Made by a program: the position numbers and the translations under genes. The notes under the pieces are model-generated. The model was not told the origin of the DNA. It saw nothing but the letters and a program-made list of their open reading frames with translations, and ran no database searches. From Magicicada septendecula (Eukaryota; Arthropoda; Insecta; Hemiptera; Cicadidae), in assembly GCA_034769895.1 (NCBI GenBank), contig CM068367.1:709366196-709430195 (forward strand): a stretch of 64,000 bases of DNA, read 5' to 3'. Each line of letters starts with the position of its first letter. Position 1 is the stretch's first letter. This document shows positions 48,236 to 61,832 of the stretch, in pieces.

Positions 48236-50634
48236 GGGGTAGTTTACCTGCAAAATTTTATGTTTTAACAAGGGTAATTTTTTCTATGACGAACGATAAC
48301 TGCCGTAAATTCAAACAGAATCAACTACACTTTTGCATATCTTTTTGTATTTTACAGAACTCAAGTTCTGTTGATTTTGTTGAAGAGAGGTTAAGGGGAA
48401 GGGGTAGTTTACCTGCAACGTTTTATATTTTAGCAAGGGTATTTTCTATGGCAAACGATAACAGACGCAAATTCAAACTGAATCAAATAATTTTTTACAT
48501 ACAGCTCTGAATTGTAGAGTTCTCAAGACATGTTGTTTTTGGTGAAGATCGGTTAAGGGAAAGGGGTAGTTTAACGACAACGTTTTATGTTTTGACAATG
48601 GTATTTTCTATGGCAAACGATAACAGACGAAAATTCAAACAGAATCAAATAATTTTTTGCATACATCCCTGAATTGTAGAGTACTCAAAATCTATTGTTT
48701 TTGGATAGGATGGTTAAGGGAATGGGGTAGTTTACCTGCAACGTTTTTTTATCAAGGTTACTTTTTTCTGGCAAACGATAACAGCCGCAAATTCAAATAG
48801 GATCAAATAATGTTTTGAATACAGAACTGAAATGTAGTGTTCTCAAGATCTTTTTTTTTGGTGATGATCGCTTAAGGGAAAGGGGTAGTATACCGGCAAC
48901 ATTTTATGTTTTAACAAGGTTTAATTTTTTATATGACTAACGATAAATGCCGCATATTCAAACAGAATCAACTACGTTTTTGCATACCTTTTTGAATTAA
49001 GGAGAACTCAAGGTCAGATGATTTTGTTGAAGATCGGATAAGGGAAACGGGTAGTTTACTAGCAACATTTTATGTTTTAAGAAGGGTAATTTTCTTTGAC
49101 GGAAGATAACTGCCGTAAATTCAAAGAGAATCAAATAATTTTTTGCATACGTTCCTGAATTGTAGAGAACGCAATTTTTCGTGAAGTTCGGTTAATGGAA
49201 AGGGGTAGTTTACCTGCAACATTTTATGTTGTCACATGAGAAATGTTTTCATGACGAACGATAACTGCTGCACATTCAAACAGAATCAAATTTTTTTTCA
49301 TGCATCGCTGCATTGTAGAGGACTGAAGGTCTATTGATTTTGGCGAAGAACGGTTTAGAGAAAGGAGTAGTTTACCTGTAACGTTTTATGTTTTAACAAG
49401 AGTAAAGTACTTAATTTTGATAATTAAAGTATCCTGATAAGAAGCTCATAATAATCCACTGTAGAAACGTAGATGAAATAACTCTAAATGAAGAGGCTAG
49501 GTGAACGAGGTGGGGGTAATTTTCTATTAATGAAAATTATAGTTGAAGGGGTAAGGGAGAATTTTGTATGTGTACTAAGTTATCGGCAACAAAGTATTAG
49601 TTCTTTGTTAAAATTCCTTCCCGGGCTGTTTAGCCGTAGTCCAATGTTTTCTGCAAAACCAGACATTTCGGCAGTGCCATCGACTGCCATCATCAGTGAA
49701 AATCGATTGCGAAAACGTGAGGTGGTATAAACGTGATGTTAGTGACCACAATACTGTCTTTAAGGCTGAAGCAATAAGTGGAAAGTAGTAGTTTCTATTG
49801 AAACATTTCATTTCATAAATGATTTTAAATATAAATCTTAGAACATGGAAGTCATGTATAGTTCTCGAAGGGTAATTTTTATATATGGCAAACGATAACA
49901 GCCGCAAATTCAAACAGAATCAAATGATTATTTTCATACAGCTCTAAACTATAGAGTTCTCAAGACCTATTGTTTTTGGTGAAGATCGGTTAATGGAAAA
50001 GGGTAGTTTACCAGAACGTTTCATGTGTTAAAAGGGCATTTTATATGGCAAACGATAACAGCCGCAAATTCAAACAGAATCAAATGATTTTTTGCATACA
50101 TACTTGACTTGTAGAGTACTCAAAACCTGTTGTTTTTGGTGAAGATCGGTTATGGGAAAGGGGTAATTTACCAGCAACATTTTATGTTTTAAAAAGGCTA
50201 TTTACTATGGCAAACGATAACAGCCGCATATTCAAACAGAATCAAATAATTTTTTGCATACAGCCCTGAATTGTAGAGTTGTCAAGAAAAATTGTTTTTG
50301 GTGAAGATGGTTAAGGGAAAGGGGTAGTTTACCTGCTACGTTTTTTTATCAAGGTTACTTTTTTTGGCAAATGGTAACAGCCGCAAATTCAAACACAATC
50401 AAATAATAATATTTTGCATACAGCCCTGAAATGAAGAGTTCTCAAGACCTATTGTTTTTTGTGAAGATCGGTTAAGGGAAAGGGGTAAATTCTTGGATTT
50501 CGTTGTCCACGACGTGTCCGTTACTTAACTAAACCTCTGATGAAGCCTTCTAAACGTGAAAGCCGGTTTAGGCTGTAAGGTAAAACTTTACGTTTTTACT
50601 TATATAAAACTTAGTGTTCCGAGTCGTTAGGAAA
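48236..50634 (+). repeat. HOR unit 21 (C type, 2,399 bp)
   Basis: Insert 49406-49867. Like unit 18 (GTTTTGACAATGG at the start, GGTTATGGG near 50,149). A private run of T replaces TTTTGGTTTTGG near 48,851. Confidence 0.96.
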
Positions 50635-53034
50635 GGGGTAGTTTACCTGCAAAATTTTATGTTTTAACAAGGGTAATTTTTTCTATGACGAACGATAACT
50701 GCCGTAAATTCAAACAGAATCAACTACACTTTTGCATATCTTTTTGTATTTTACAGAACTCAAGTTCTGTTGATTTTGTTGAAGAGAGGTTAAGGGGAAG
50801 GGGTAGTTTACCTGCAACGTTTTATATTTTAGCAAGGGTATTTTCTATGGCAAACGATAACAGACGCAAATTCAAACTGAATCAAATAATTTTTTACATA
50901 CAGCTCTGAATTGTAGAGTTCTCAAGACATGTTGTTTTTGGTGAAGATCGGTTAAGGGAAAGGGGTAGTTTAACGACAACGTTTTATGTTTTAACAATGG
51001 TATTTTCTATGGCAAACGATAACAGACGAAAATTCAAACAGAATCAAATAATTTTTTGCATACATCCCTGAATTGTAGAGTACTCAAAATCTATTGTTTT
51101 TGGATAGGATGGTTAAGGGAATGGGGTAGTTTACCAGCAACGTTTTTTTATCAAGGTTACTTTTTTCTGGCAAACGATAACAGCCGCAAATTCAAATAGG
51201 ATCAAATAATGTTTTGAATACAGAACTGAAATGTAGTGTTCTCAAGATCTTTTGGTTTTGGTGATGATCGCTTAAGGGAAAGGGGTAGTATACCGGCAAC
51301 ATTTTATGTTTTAACAAGGTTTAATTTTTTATATGACTAACGATAAATGCCGCATATTCAAACAGAATCAACTACGTTTTTGCATACCTTTTTGAATTAA
51401 GGAGAACTCAAGGTCAGATGATTTTGTTGCAGATCGGATAAGGGAAACGGGTAGTTTACTAGCAACATTTTATGTTTTAAGAAGGGTAATTTTCTTTGAC
51501 GGAAGATAACTGCCGTAAATTCAAAGAGAATCAAATAATTTTTTGCATACGTTCCTGAATTGTAGAGAACGCAATTTTTCGTGAAGTTCGGTTAATGGAA
51601 AGGGGTAGTTTACCTGCAACATTTTATGTTGTCACATGAGAAATGTTTTCATGACGAACGATAACTGCTGCACATTCAAACAGAATCAAATTTTTTTTCA
51701 TGCATCGCTGCATTGTAGAGGACTGAAGGTCTATTGATTTTGGCGAAGAACGGTTTAGAGAAAGGAGTAGTTTACCTGTAACGTTTTATGTTTTAACAAG
51801 AGTAAAGTACTTAATTTTGATAATTAAAGTATCCTGATAAGAAGCTCATAATAATCCACTGTAGAAACGTAGATGAAATAACTCTAAATGAAGAGGCTAG
51901 GTGAACGAGGTGGGGGTAATTTTCTATTAATGAAAATTATAGTTGAAGGGGTAAGGGAGAATTTTGTATGTGTACTAAGTTATCGGCAACAAAGTATTAG
52001 TTCTTTGTTAAAATTCCTTCCCGGGCTGTTTAGCCGTAGTCCAATGTTTTCTGCAAAACCAGACATTTCGGCAGTGCCATCGACTGCCATCATCAGTGAA
52101 AATCGATTGCGAAAACGTGAGGTGGTATAAACGTGATGTTAGTGACCACAATACTGTCTTTAAGGCTGAAGCAATAAGTGGAAAGTAGTAGTTTCTATTG
52201 AAACATTTCATTTCATAAATGATTTTAAATATAAATCTTAGAACATGGAAGTCATGTATAGTTCTCGAAGGGTAATTTTTATATATGGCAAACGATAACA
52301 GCCGCAAATTCAAACAGAATCAAATGATTATTTTCATACAGCTCTAAACTATAGAGTTCTCAAGACCTATTGTTTTTGGTGAAGATCGGTTAATGGAAAA
52401 GGGTAGTTTACCAGAACGTTTCATGTGTTAAAAGGGCATTTTATATGGCAAACGATAACAGCCGCAAATTCAAACAGAATCAAATGATTTTTTGCATACA
52501 TACTTGACTTGTAGAGTACTCAAAACCTGTTGTTTTTGGTGAAGATCGGTTATGGGAAAGGGGTAATTTACCAGCAACATTTTATGTTTTAAAAAGGCTA
52601 TTTACTATGGCAAACGATAACAGCCGCATATTCAAACAGAATCAAATAATTTTTTGCATACAGCCCTGAATTGTAGAGTTGTCAAGAAAAATTGTTTTTG
52701 GTGAAGATGGTTAAGGGAAAGGGGTAGTTTACCTGCTACGTTTTTTTATCAAGGTTACTTTTTTTGGCAAATGGTAACAGCCGCAAATTCAAACACAATC
52801 AAATAATAATATTTTGCATACAGCCCTGAAATGAAGAGTTCTCAAGACCTATTGTTTTTTGTGAAGATCGGTTAAGGGAAAGGGGTAAATTCTTGGATTT
52901 CGTTGTCCACGACGTGTCCGTTACTTAACTAAACCTCTGATGAAGCCTTCTAAACGTGAAAGCCGGTTTAGGCTGTAAGGTAAAACTTTACGTTTTTACT
53001 TATATAAAACTTAGTGTTCCGAGTCGTTAGGAAA
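50635..53034 (+). repeat. HOR unit 22 (C type, 2,400 bp)
   Basis: Insert 51806-52267. TTTACCAGCAACG near 51,131 and TTGCAGATC near 51,427 are shared only with unit 23 in this combination, so these neighbours are recent sister copies. Confidence 0.96.
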
Positions 53035-55046
53035 GGGGTAGTTTACCTGCAAAATTTTATGTTTTAACAAGGGTAATTTTTTCTATGACGAACGATAACT
53101 GCCGTAAATTCAAACAGAATCAACTACACTTTTGCATATCTTTTTGTATTTTACAGAACTCAAGTTCTGTTGATTTTGTTGAAGAGAGGTTAAGGGGAAG
53201 GGGTAGTTTACCTGCAACGTTTTATATTTTAGCAAGGGTATTTTCTATGGCAAACGATAACAGACGCAAATTCAAACTGAATCAAATAATTTTTTACATA
53301 CAGCTCTGAATTGTAGAGTTCTCAAGACATGTTGTTTTTGGTGAAGATCGGTTAAGGGAAAGGGGTAGTTTAACGACAACGTTTTATGTTTTAACAATGG
53401 TATTTTCTATGGCAAACGATAACAGACGAAAATTCAAACAGAATCAAATAATTTTTTGCATACATCCCTGAATTGTAGAGTACTCAAAATCTATTGTTTT
53501 TGGATAGGATGGTTAAGGGAATGGGGTAGTTTACCAGCAACGTTTTTTTATCAAGGTTACTTTTTTCTGGCAAACGATAACAGCCGCAAATTCAAATAGG
53601 ATCAAATAATGTTTTGAATACAGAACTGAAATGTAGTGTTCTCAAGATCTTTTGGTTTTGGTGATGATCGCTTAAGGGAAAGGGGTAGTATACCGGCAAC
53701 ATTTTATGTTTTAACAAGGTTTAATTTTTTATATGACTAACGATAAATGCCGCATATTCAAACAGAATCAACTACGTTTTTGCATACCTTTTTGAATTAA
53801 GGAGAACTCAAGGTCAGATGATTTTGTTGCAGATCGGATAAGGGAAACGGGTAGTTTACTAGCAACATTTTATGTTTTAAGAAGGGTAATTTTCTTTGAC
53901 GGAAGATAACTGCCGTAAATTCAAAGAGAATCAAATAATTTTTTGCATACGTTCCTGAATTGTAGAGAACGCAATTTTTCGTGAAGTTCGGTTAATGGAA
54001 AGGGGTAGTTTACCTGCAACATTTTATGTTGTCACATGAGAAATGTTTTCATGACGAACGATAACTGCTGCACATTCAAACAGAATCAAATTTTTTTTCA
54101 TGCATCGCTGCATTGTAGAGGACTGAAGGTCTATTGATTTTGGCGAAGAACGGTTTAGAGAAAGGAGTAGTTTACCTGTAACGTTTTATGTTTTAACAAG
54201 AGTAAAGTACTTAATTTTGATAATTAAAGTATCCTGATAAGAAGCTCATAATAATCCACTGTAGAAACGTAGATGAAATAACTCTAAATGAAGAGGCTAG
54301 GTGAACGAGGTGGGGGTAATTTTCTATTAATGAAAATTATAGTTGAAGGGGTAAGGGAGAATTTTGTATGTGTACTAAGTTATCGGCAACAAAGTATTAG
54401 TTCTTTGTTAAAATTCCTTCCCGGGCTGTTTAGCCGTAGTCCAATGTTTTCTGCAAAACCAGACATTTCGGCAGTGCCATCGACTGCCATCATCAGTGAA
54501 AATCGATTGCGAAAACGTGAGGTGGTATAAACGTGATGTTAGTGACCACAATACGGTCTTTAAGGCTGAAGCAATAAGTGGAAAGTAGTAGTTTCTATTG
54601 AAACATTTCATTTCATAAATGATTTTAAATATAAATCTTAGAACATGGAAGTCATGTATAGTTCTCGAAGGGTAATTTTTATATATGGCAAACGATAACA
54701 GCCGCAAATTCAAACAGAATCAAATGATTATTTTCATACAGCTCTAAACTATAGAGTTCTCAAGACCTATTGTTTTTGGTGAAGATCGGTTAATGGAAAA
54801 GGGTAGTTTACCAGAACGTTTCATGTGTTAAAAGGGCATTTTATATGGCAAACGATAACAGCCGCAAATTCAAACAGAATCAAATGATTTTTTGCATACA
54901 TACTTGACTTGTAGAGTACTCAAAACCTGTTGTTTTTGGTGAAGATCGGTTAAGGGAAAGGGGTAATTTACCAGCAACATTTTATGTTTTAAAAAGGCTA
55001 TTTACTATGGCAAACGATAACAGCCGCATATTCAAACAGAATCAAA
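53035..55046 (+). repeat. HOR unit 23 (C type, ends inside monomer 10)
   Basis: Insert 54206-54667. Sister copy of unit 22, with private AATACGGTC near 54,551. It ends inside monomer 10, where a deletion joins it to monomer 3 of the next unit; the break lies in the identity 55,030-55,062. Confidence 0.95.
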
Positions 55047-55062
55047 TAATTTTTTGCATACA
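55030..55062 (+). other. Monomer 10/3 fusion junction
   Basis: The last monomer 10 marker is the T of CGCATATTC (55029) and the first monomer 3 marker is the T of ACATCCC (55063). The 33 bases between are identical in both. About 803 bp, five monomer-sized slots, are gone. Confidence 0.92.
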
Positions 55063-57031
55063 TCCCTGAATTGTAGAGTACTCAAAATCTATTGTTTTTG
55101 GATAGGATGGTTAAGGGAATGGGGTAGTTTACCTGCAACGTTTTTTTATCAAGGTTACTTTTTTTTGGCAAACGATAACAGCCGCAAATTCAAATAGGAT
55201 CAAATAATGTTTTGAATACAGAACTGAAATGTAGTGTTCTCAAGATCTTTTGGTTTTGGTGATGATCGCTTAAGGGAAAGGGGTAGTATACCGGCAACAT
55301 TTTATGTTTTAACAAGGTTTAATTTTTTATATGACTAACGATAAATGCCGCATATTCAAACAGAATCAACTACGTTTTTGCATACCTTTTTGAATTAAGG
55401 AGAACTCAAGGTCAGATGATTTTGTTGAAGATCGGATAAGGGAAACGGGTAGTTTACTAGCAACATTTTATGTTTTAAGAAGGGTAATTTTCTTTGACGG
55501 AAGATAACTGCCGTAAATTCAAAGAGAATCAAATAATTTTTTGCATACGTTCCTGAATTGTAGAGAACGCAATTTTTCGTGAAGTTCGGTTGATGGAAAG
55601 GGGTAGTTTACCTGCAACATTTTATGTTGTCACATGAGAAATGTTTTCATGACGAACGATAACTGCCGCACATTCAAACAGAATCAAATTTTTTTCATGC
55701 ATCGCTGCATTGTAGAGGACTGAAGGTCTATTGATTTTGGCGAAGAACGGTTTAGAGAAAGGAGTAGTTTACCTGTAACGTTTTATGTTTTAACAAGAGT
55801 AAAGTACTTAATTTTGATAATTAAAGTATCCTGATAAGAAGCTCATAATAATCCACTGTAGAAACGTAGATGAAATAACTCTAAATGGAGAGGCTAGGTG
55901 AACGAGGTGGGGGTAATTTTCTATTAATGAAAATTATAGTTGAAGGGGTAAGGGAGAATTTTGTATGTGTACTAAGTTATCGGCAACAAAGTATTAGTTC
56001 TTTGTTAAAATTCCTTCCCGGGCTGTTTAGCCGTAGTCCAATGTTTTCTGCAAAACCAGACATTTCGGCAGTGCCATCGACTGCCATCATCAGTGAAAAT
56101 CGATTGCGAAAACGTGAGGTGGTATAAACGTGATGTTAGTGACCACAATACTGTCTTTAAGGCTGAAGCAATAAGTGGAAAGTAGTAGTTTCTATTGAAA
56201 CATTTCATTTCATAAATGATTTTAAATATAAATCTTAGAACATGGAAGTCATGTATAGTTCTCGAAGGGTAATTTTTATATATGGCAAACGATAACAGCC
56301 GCAAATTCAAACAGAATCAAATGATTATTTTCATACAGCTCTAAACTATAGAGTTCTCAAGACCTATTGTTTTTGGTGAAGATCGGTTAATGGAAAAGGG
56401 TAGTTTACCAGAACGTTTCATGTGTTAAAAGGGCATTTTATATGGCAAACGATAACAGCCGCAAATTCAAACAGAATCAAATGATTTTTTGCATACATAC
56501 TTGACTTGTAGAGTACTCAAAACCTGTTGTTTTTGGTGAAGATCGGTTAAGGGAAAGGGGTAATTTACCAGCAACATTTTATGTTTTAAAAAGGCTATTT
56601 ACTATGGCAAACGATAACAGCCGCATATTCAAACAGAATCAAATAATTTTTTGCATACAGCCCTGAATTGTAGAGTTGTCAAGAAAAATTGTTTTTGGTG
56701 AAGATGGTTAAGGGAAAGGGGTAGTTTACCTGCTACGTTTTTTTATCAAGGTTACTTTTTTTGGCAAATGGTAACAGCCGCAAATTCAAACACAATCAAA
56801 TAATAATATTTTGCATACAGCCCTGAAATGAAGAGTTCTCAAGACCTATTGTTTTTTGTGAAGATCGGTTAAGGGAAAGGGGTAAATTCTTGGATTTCGT
56901 TGTCCACGACGTTTCCGTTACTTAACTAAACCTCTGATGAAGCCTTCTAAACGTGAAAGCCGGTTTAGGCTGTAAGGTAAAACTTTACGTTTTTACTTAT
57001 ATAAAACTTAGTGTTCCGAGTCGTTAGGAAA
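55047..57031 (+). repeat. HOR unit 24 (C type, starts in monomer 3)
   Basis: Lacks the linker before it, monomers 1-2 and part of monomer 3. Insert 55803-56264, where the plus-strand open frame begins MERLG instead of MKRLG. Its linker has GACGTTTCCG. One T fewer lies near 55,690 and GGTTGATGG occurs near 55,588. Confidence 0.95.
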
Positions 57032-59432
57032 GGGGTAGTTTACCTGCAAAATTTTATGTTTTAACAAGGGTAATTTTTTCTATGACGAACGATAACTGCC
57101 GTAAATTCAAACAGAATCAACTACACTTTTGCATATCTTTTTGTATTTTACAGAACTCAAGTTCTGTTGATTTTGTTGAAGAGAGGTTAAGGGGAAGGGG
57201 TAGTTTACCTGCAACGTTTTATATTTTAGCAAGGGTATTTTCTATGGCAAACGATAACAGACGCAAATTCAAACTGAATCAAATAATTTTTTACATACAG
57301 CTCTGAATTGTAGAGTTCTCAAGACATGTTGTTTTTGGTGAAGATCGGTTAAGGGAAAGGGGTAGTTTAACGACAACGTTTTATGTTTTGACAATGGTAT
57401 TTTCTATGGCAAACGATAACAGACGAAAATTCAAACAGAATCAAATAATTTTTTGCATACATCCCTGAATTGTAGAGTACTCAAAATCTATTGTTTTTGG
57501 ATAGGATGGTTAAGGGAATGGGGTAGTTTACCTGCAACGTTTTTTTATCAAGGTTACTTTTTTCTGGCAAACGATAACAGCCGCAAATTCAAATAGGATC
57601 AAATAATGTTTTGAATACAGAACTGAAATGTAGTGTTCTCAAGATCTTTTGGTTTTGGTGATGATCGCTTAAGGGAAAGGGGTAGTATACCGGCAACATT
57701 TTATGTTTTAACAAGGTTTAATTTTTTATATGACTAACGATAAATGCCGCATATTCAAACAGAATCAACTACGTTTTTGCATACCTTTTTGAATTAAGGA
57801 GAACTCAAGGTCAGATGATTTTGTTGAAGATCGGATAAGGGAAACGGGTAGTTTACTAGCAACATTTTATGTTTTAAGAAGGGTAATTTTCTTTGACGGA
57901 AGATAACTGCCGTAAATTCAAAGAGAATCAAATAATTTTTTGCATACGTTCCTGAATTGTAGAGAACGCAATTTTTCGTGAAGTTCGGTTAATGGAAAGG
58001 GGTAGTTTACCTGCAACATTTTATGTTGTCACATGAGAAATGTTTTCATGACGAACGATAACTGCTGCACATTCAAACAGAATCAAATTTTTTTTCATGC
58101 ATCGCTGCATTGTAGAGGACTGAAGGTCTATTGATTTTGGCGAAGAACGGTTTAGAGAAAGGAGTAGTTTACCTGTAACGTTTTATGTTTTAACAAGAGT
58201 AAAGTACTTATTTTTGATAATTAAAGTATCCTGATAAGAAGCTCATAATAATCCACTGTAGAAACGTAGATGAAATAACTCTAAATGAAGAGGCTAGGTG
58301 AACGAGGTGGGGGTAATTTTCTATTAATGAAAATTATAGTTGAAGGGGTAAGGGAGAATTTTGTATGTGTACTAAGTTATCGGCAACAAAGTATTAGTTC
58401 TTTGTTAAAATTCCTTCCCGGGCTGTTTAGCCGTAGTCCAATGTTTTCTGCAAAACCAGACATTTCGGCAGTGCCATCGACTGCCATCATCAGTGAAAAT
58501 CGATTGCGAAAACGTGAGGTGGTATAAACGTGATGTTAGTGACCACAATACTGTCTTTAAGGCTGAAGCAATAAGTGGAAAGTAGTAGTTTCTATTGAAA
58601 CATTTCATTTCATAAATGATTTTAAATATAAATCTTAGAACATGGAAGTCATGTATAGTTCTCGAAGGGTAATTTTTATATATGGCAAACGATAACAGCC
58701 GCAAATTCAAACAGAATCAAATGATTATTTTCATACAGCTCTAAACTATAGAGTTCTCAAGACCTATTGTTTTTGGTGAAGATCGGTTAATGGAAAAGGG
58801 TAGTTTACCAGAACGTTTCATGTGTTAAAAGGGCATTTTATATGGCAAACGATAACAGCCGCAAATTCAAACAGAATCAAATGATTTTTTGCATACATAC
58901 TTGACTTGTAGAGTACTCAAAACCTGTTGTTTTTGGTGAAGATCGGTTAAGGGAAAGGGGTAATTTACCAGCAACATTTTATGTTTTAAAAAGGCTATTT
59001 ACTATGGCAAACGATAAGAGCCGCATATTCAAACAGAATCAAATAATTTTTTGCATACAGCCCTGAATTGTAGAGTTGTCAAGAAAAATTGTTTTTGGTG
59101 AAGATGGTTAAGGGGAAGGGGTAGTTTACCTGCTACGTTTTTTTATCAAGGTTACTTTTTTTTGGCAAATGGTAACAGCCGCAAATTCAAACACAATCAA
59201 ATAATAATATTTTGCATACAGCCCTGAAATGAAGAGTTCTCAAGACCTATTGTTTTTTGTGAAGATCGGTTAAGGGAAAGGGGTAAATTCTTGGATTTCG
59301 TTGTCCACGACGTGTCCGTTACTTAACTAAACCTCTGATGAAGCCTTCTAAACGTGAAAGCCGGTTTAGGCTGTAAGGTAAAACTTTACGTTTTTACTTA
59401 TATAAAACTTAGTGTTCCGAGTCGTTAGGAAA
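57032..59432 (+). repeat. HOR unit 25 (C type, 2,401 bp)
   Basis: Insert 58203-58664 with private ACTTATTTTTG at its left end. GTTTTGACAATGG near 57,386 and AACGATAAGAGCC near 59,011 are further markers. Confidence 0.96.
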
Positions 59433-61832
59433 GGGGTAGTTTACCTGCAAAATTTTATGTTTTAACAAGGGTAATTTTTTCTATGACGAACGATAACTGC
59501 CGTAAATTCAAACAGAATCAACTACACTTTTGCATATCTTTTTGTATTTTACAGAACTCAAGTTCTGTTGATTTTGTTGAAGAGAGGTTAAGGGGAAGGG
59601 GTAGTTTACCTGCAACGTTTTATATTTTAGCAAGGGTATTTTCTATGGCAAACGATAACAGACGCAAATTCAAACTGAATCAAATAATTTTTTACATACA
59701 GCTCTGAATTGTAGAGTTCTCAAGACATGTTGTTTTTGGTGAAGATCGGTTAAGGGAAAGGGGTAGTTTAACGACAACGTTTTATGTTTTAACAATGGTA
59801 TTTTCTATGGCAAACGATAACAGACGAAAATTCAAACAGAATCAAATAATTTTTTGCATACATCCCTGAATAGTAGAGTACTCAAAATCTATTGTTTTTG
59901 GATAGGATGGTTAAGGGAATGGGGTAGTTTACCTGCAACGTTTTTTTATCAAGGTTACTTTTTTTTGGCAAACGATAACAGCCGCAAATTCAAATAGGAT
60001 CAAATAATGTTTTGAATACAGAACTGAAATGTAGTGTTCTCAAGATCTTTTGGTTTTGGTGATGATCGCTTAAGGGAAAGGGGTAGTATACCGGCAACAT
60101 TTTATGTTTTAACAAGGTTTAATTTTTTATATGACTAACGATAAATGCCGCATATTCAAACAGAATCAACTACGTTTTTGCATACCTTTTTGAATTAAGG
60201 AGAACTCAAGGTCAGATGATTTTGTTGAAGATCGGATAAGGGAAACGGGTAGTTTACTAGCAACATTTTATGTTTTAAGAAGGGTAATTTTCTTTGACGG
60301 AAGATAACTGCCGTAAATTCAAAGAGAATCAAATAATTTTTTGCATACGTTCCTGAATTGTAGAGAACGCAATTTTTCGTGAAGTTCGGTTAATGGAAAG
60401 GGGTAGTTTACCTGCAACATTTTATGTTGTCACATGAGAAATGTTTTCATGACGAACGATAACTGCCGCACATTCAAACAGAATCAAATTTTTTTTCATG
60501 CATCGCTGCATTGTAGAGGACTGAAGGTCTATTGATTTTGGCGAAGAACGGTTTAGAGAAAGGAGTAGTTTACCTGTAACGTTTTATGTTTTAACAAGAG
60601 TAAAGTACTTAATTTTGATAATTAAAGTATCCTGATAAGAAGCTCATAATAATCCACTGTAGAAACGTAGATGAAATAACTCTAAATGAAGAGGCTAGGT
60701 GAACGAGGTGGGGGTAATTTTCTATTAATGAAAATTATAGTTGAAGGGGTAAGGGAGAATTTTTTATGTGTACTAAGTTATCGGCAACAAAGTATTAGTT
60801 CTTTGTTAAAATTCCTTCCCGGGCTGTTTAGCCGTAGTCCAATGTTTTCTGCAAAACCAGACATTTCGGCAGTGCCATCGACTGCCATCATCAGTGAAAA
60901 TCGATTGCGAAAACGTGAGGTGGTATAAACGTGATGTTAGTGACCACAATACTGTCTTTAAGGCTGAAGCAATAAGTGGAAAGTAGTAGTTTCTATTGAA
61001 ACATTTCATTTCATAAATGATTTTAAATATAAATCTTAGAACATGGAAGTCATGTATAGTTCTCGAAGGGTAATTTTTATATATGGCAAACGATAACAGC
61101 CGCAAATTCAAACAGAATCAAATGATTATTTTCATACAGCTCTAAACTATAGAGTTCTCAAGACCTATTGTTTTTGGTGAAGATCGGTTAATGGAAAAGG
61201 GTAGTTTACCAGAACGTTTCATGTGTTAAAAGGGCATTTTCTATGGCAAACGATAACAGCCGCAAATTCAAACAGAATCAAATGATTTTTTGCATACATA
61301 CTTGACTTGTAGAGTACTCAAAACCTGTTGTTTTTGGTGAAGATCGGTTAAGGGAAAGGGGTAATTTACCAGCAACATTTTATGTTTTAAAAAGGCTATT
61401 TACTATGGCAAACGATAACAGCCGCATATTCAAACAGAATCAAATAATTTTTTGCATACAGCCCTGAATTGTAGAGTTGTCAAGAAAAATTGTTTTTGGT
61501 GAAGATGGTTAAGGGAAAGGGGTAGTTTACCTGCTACGTTTTTTTATCAAGGTTACTTTTTTTGGCAAATGGTAACAGCCGCAAATTCAAACACAATCAA
61601 ATAATAATATTTTGCATACAGCCCTGAAATGAAGAGTTCTCAAGACCTATTGTTTTTTGTGAAGATCGGTTAAGGGAAAGGGGTAAATTCTTGGATTTCG
61701 TTGTCCACGACGTGTCCGTTACTTAACTAAACCTCTGATGAAGCCTTCTAAACGTGAAAGCCGGTTTAGGCTGTAAGGTAAAACTTTACGTTTTTACTTA
61801 TATAAAACTTAGTGTTCCGAGTCGTTAGGAAA
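59433..61832 (+). repeat. HOR unit 26 (C type, 2,400 bp)
   Basis: Insert 60604-61065 with GAATTTTTTATG rather than GAATTTTGTATG. CTGAATAGTAG occurs near 59,867. Almost identical to unit 27; they differ at GGCATTTTCTATGG against GGCATTTTATATGG in monomer 9. Confidence 0.96.
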
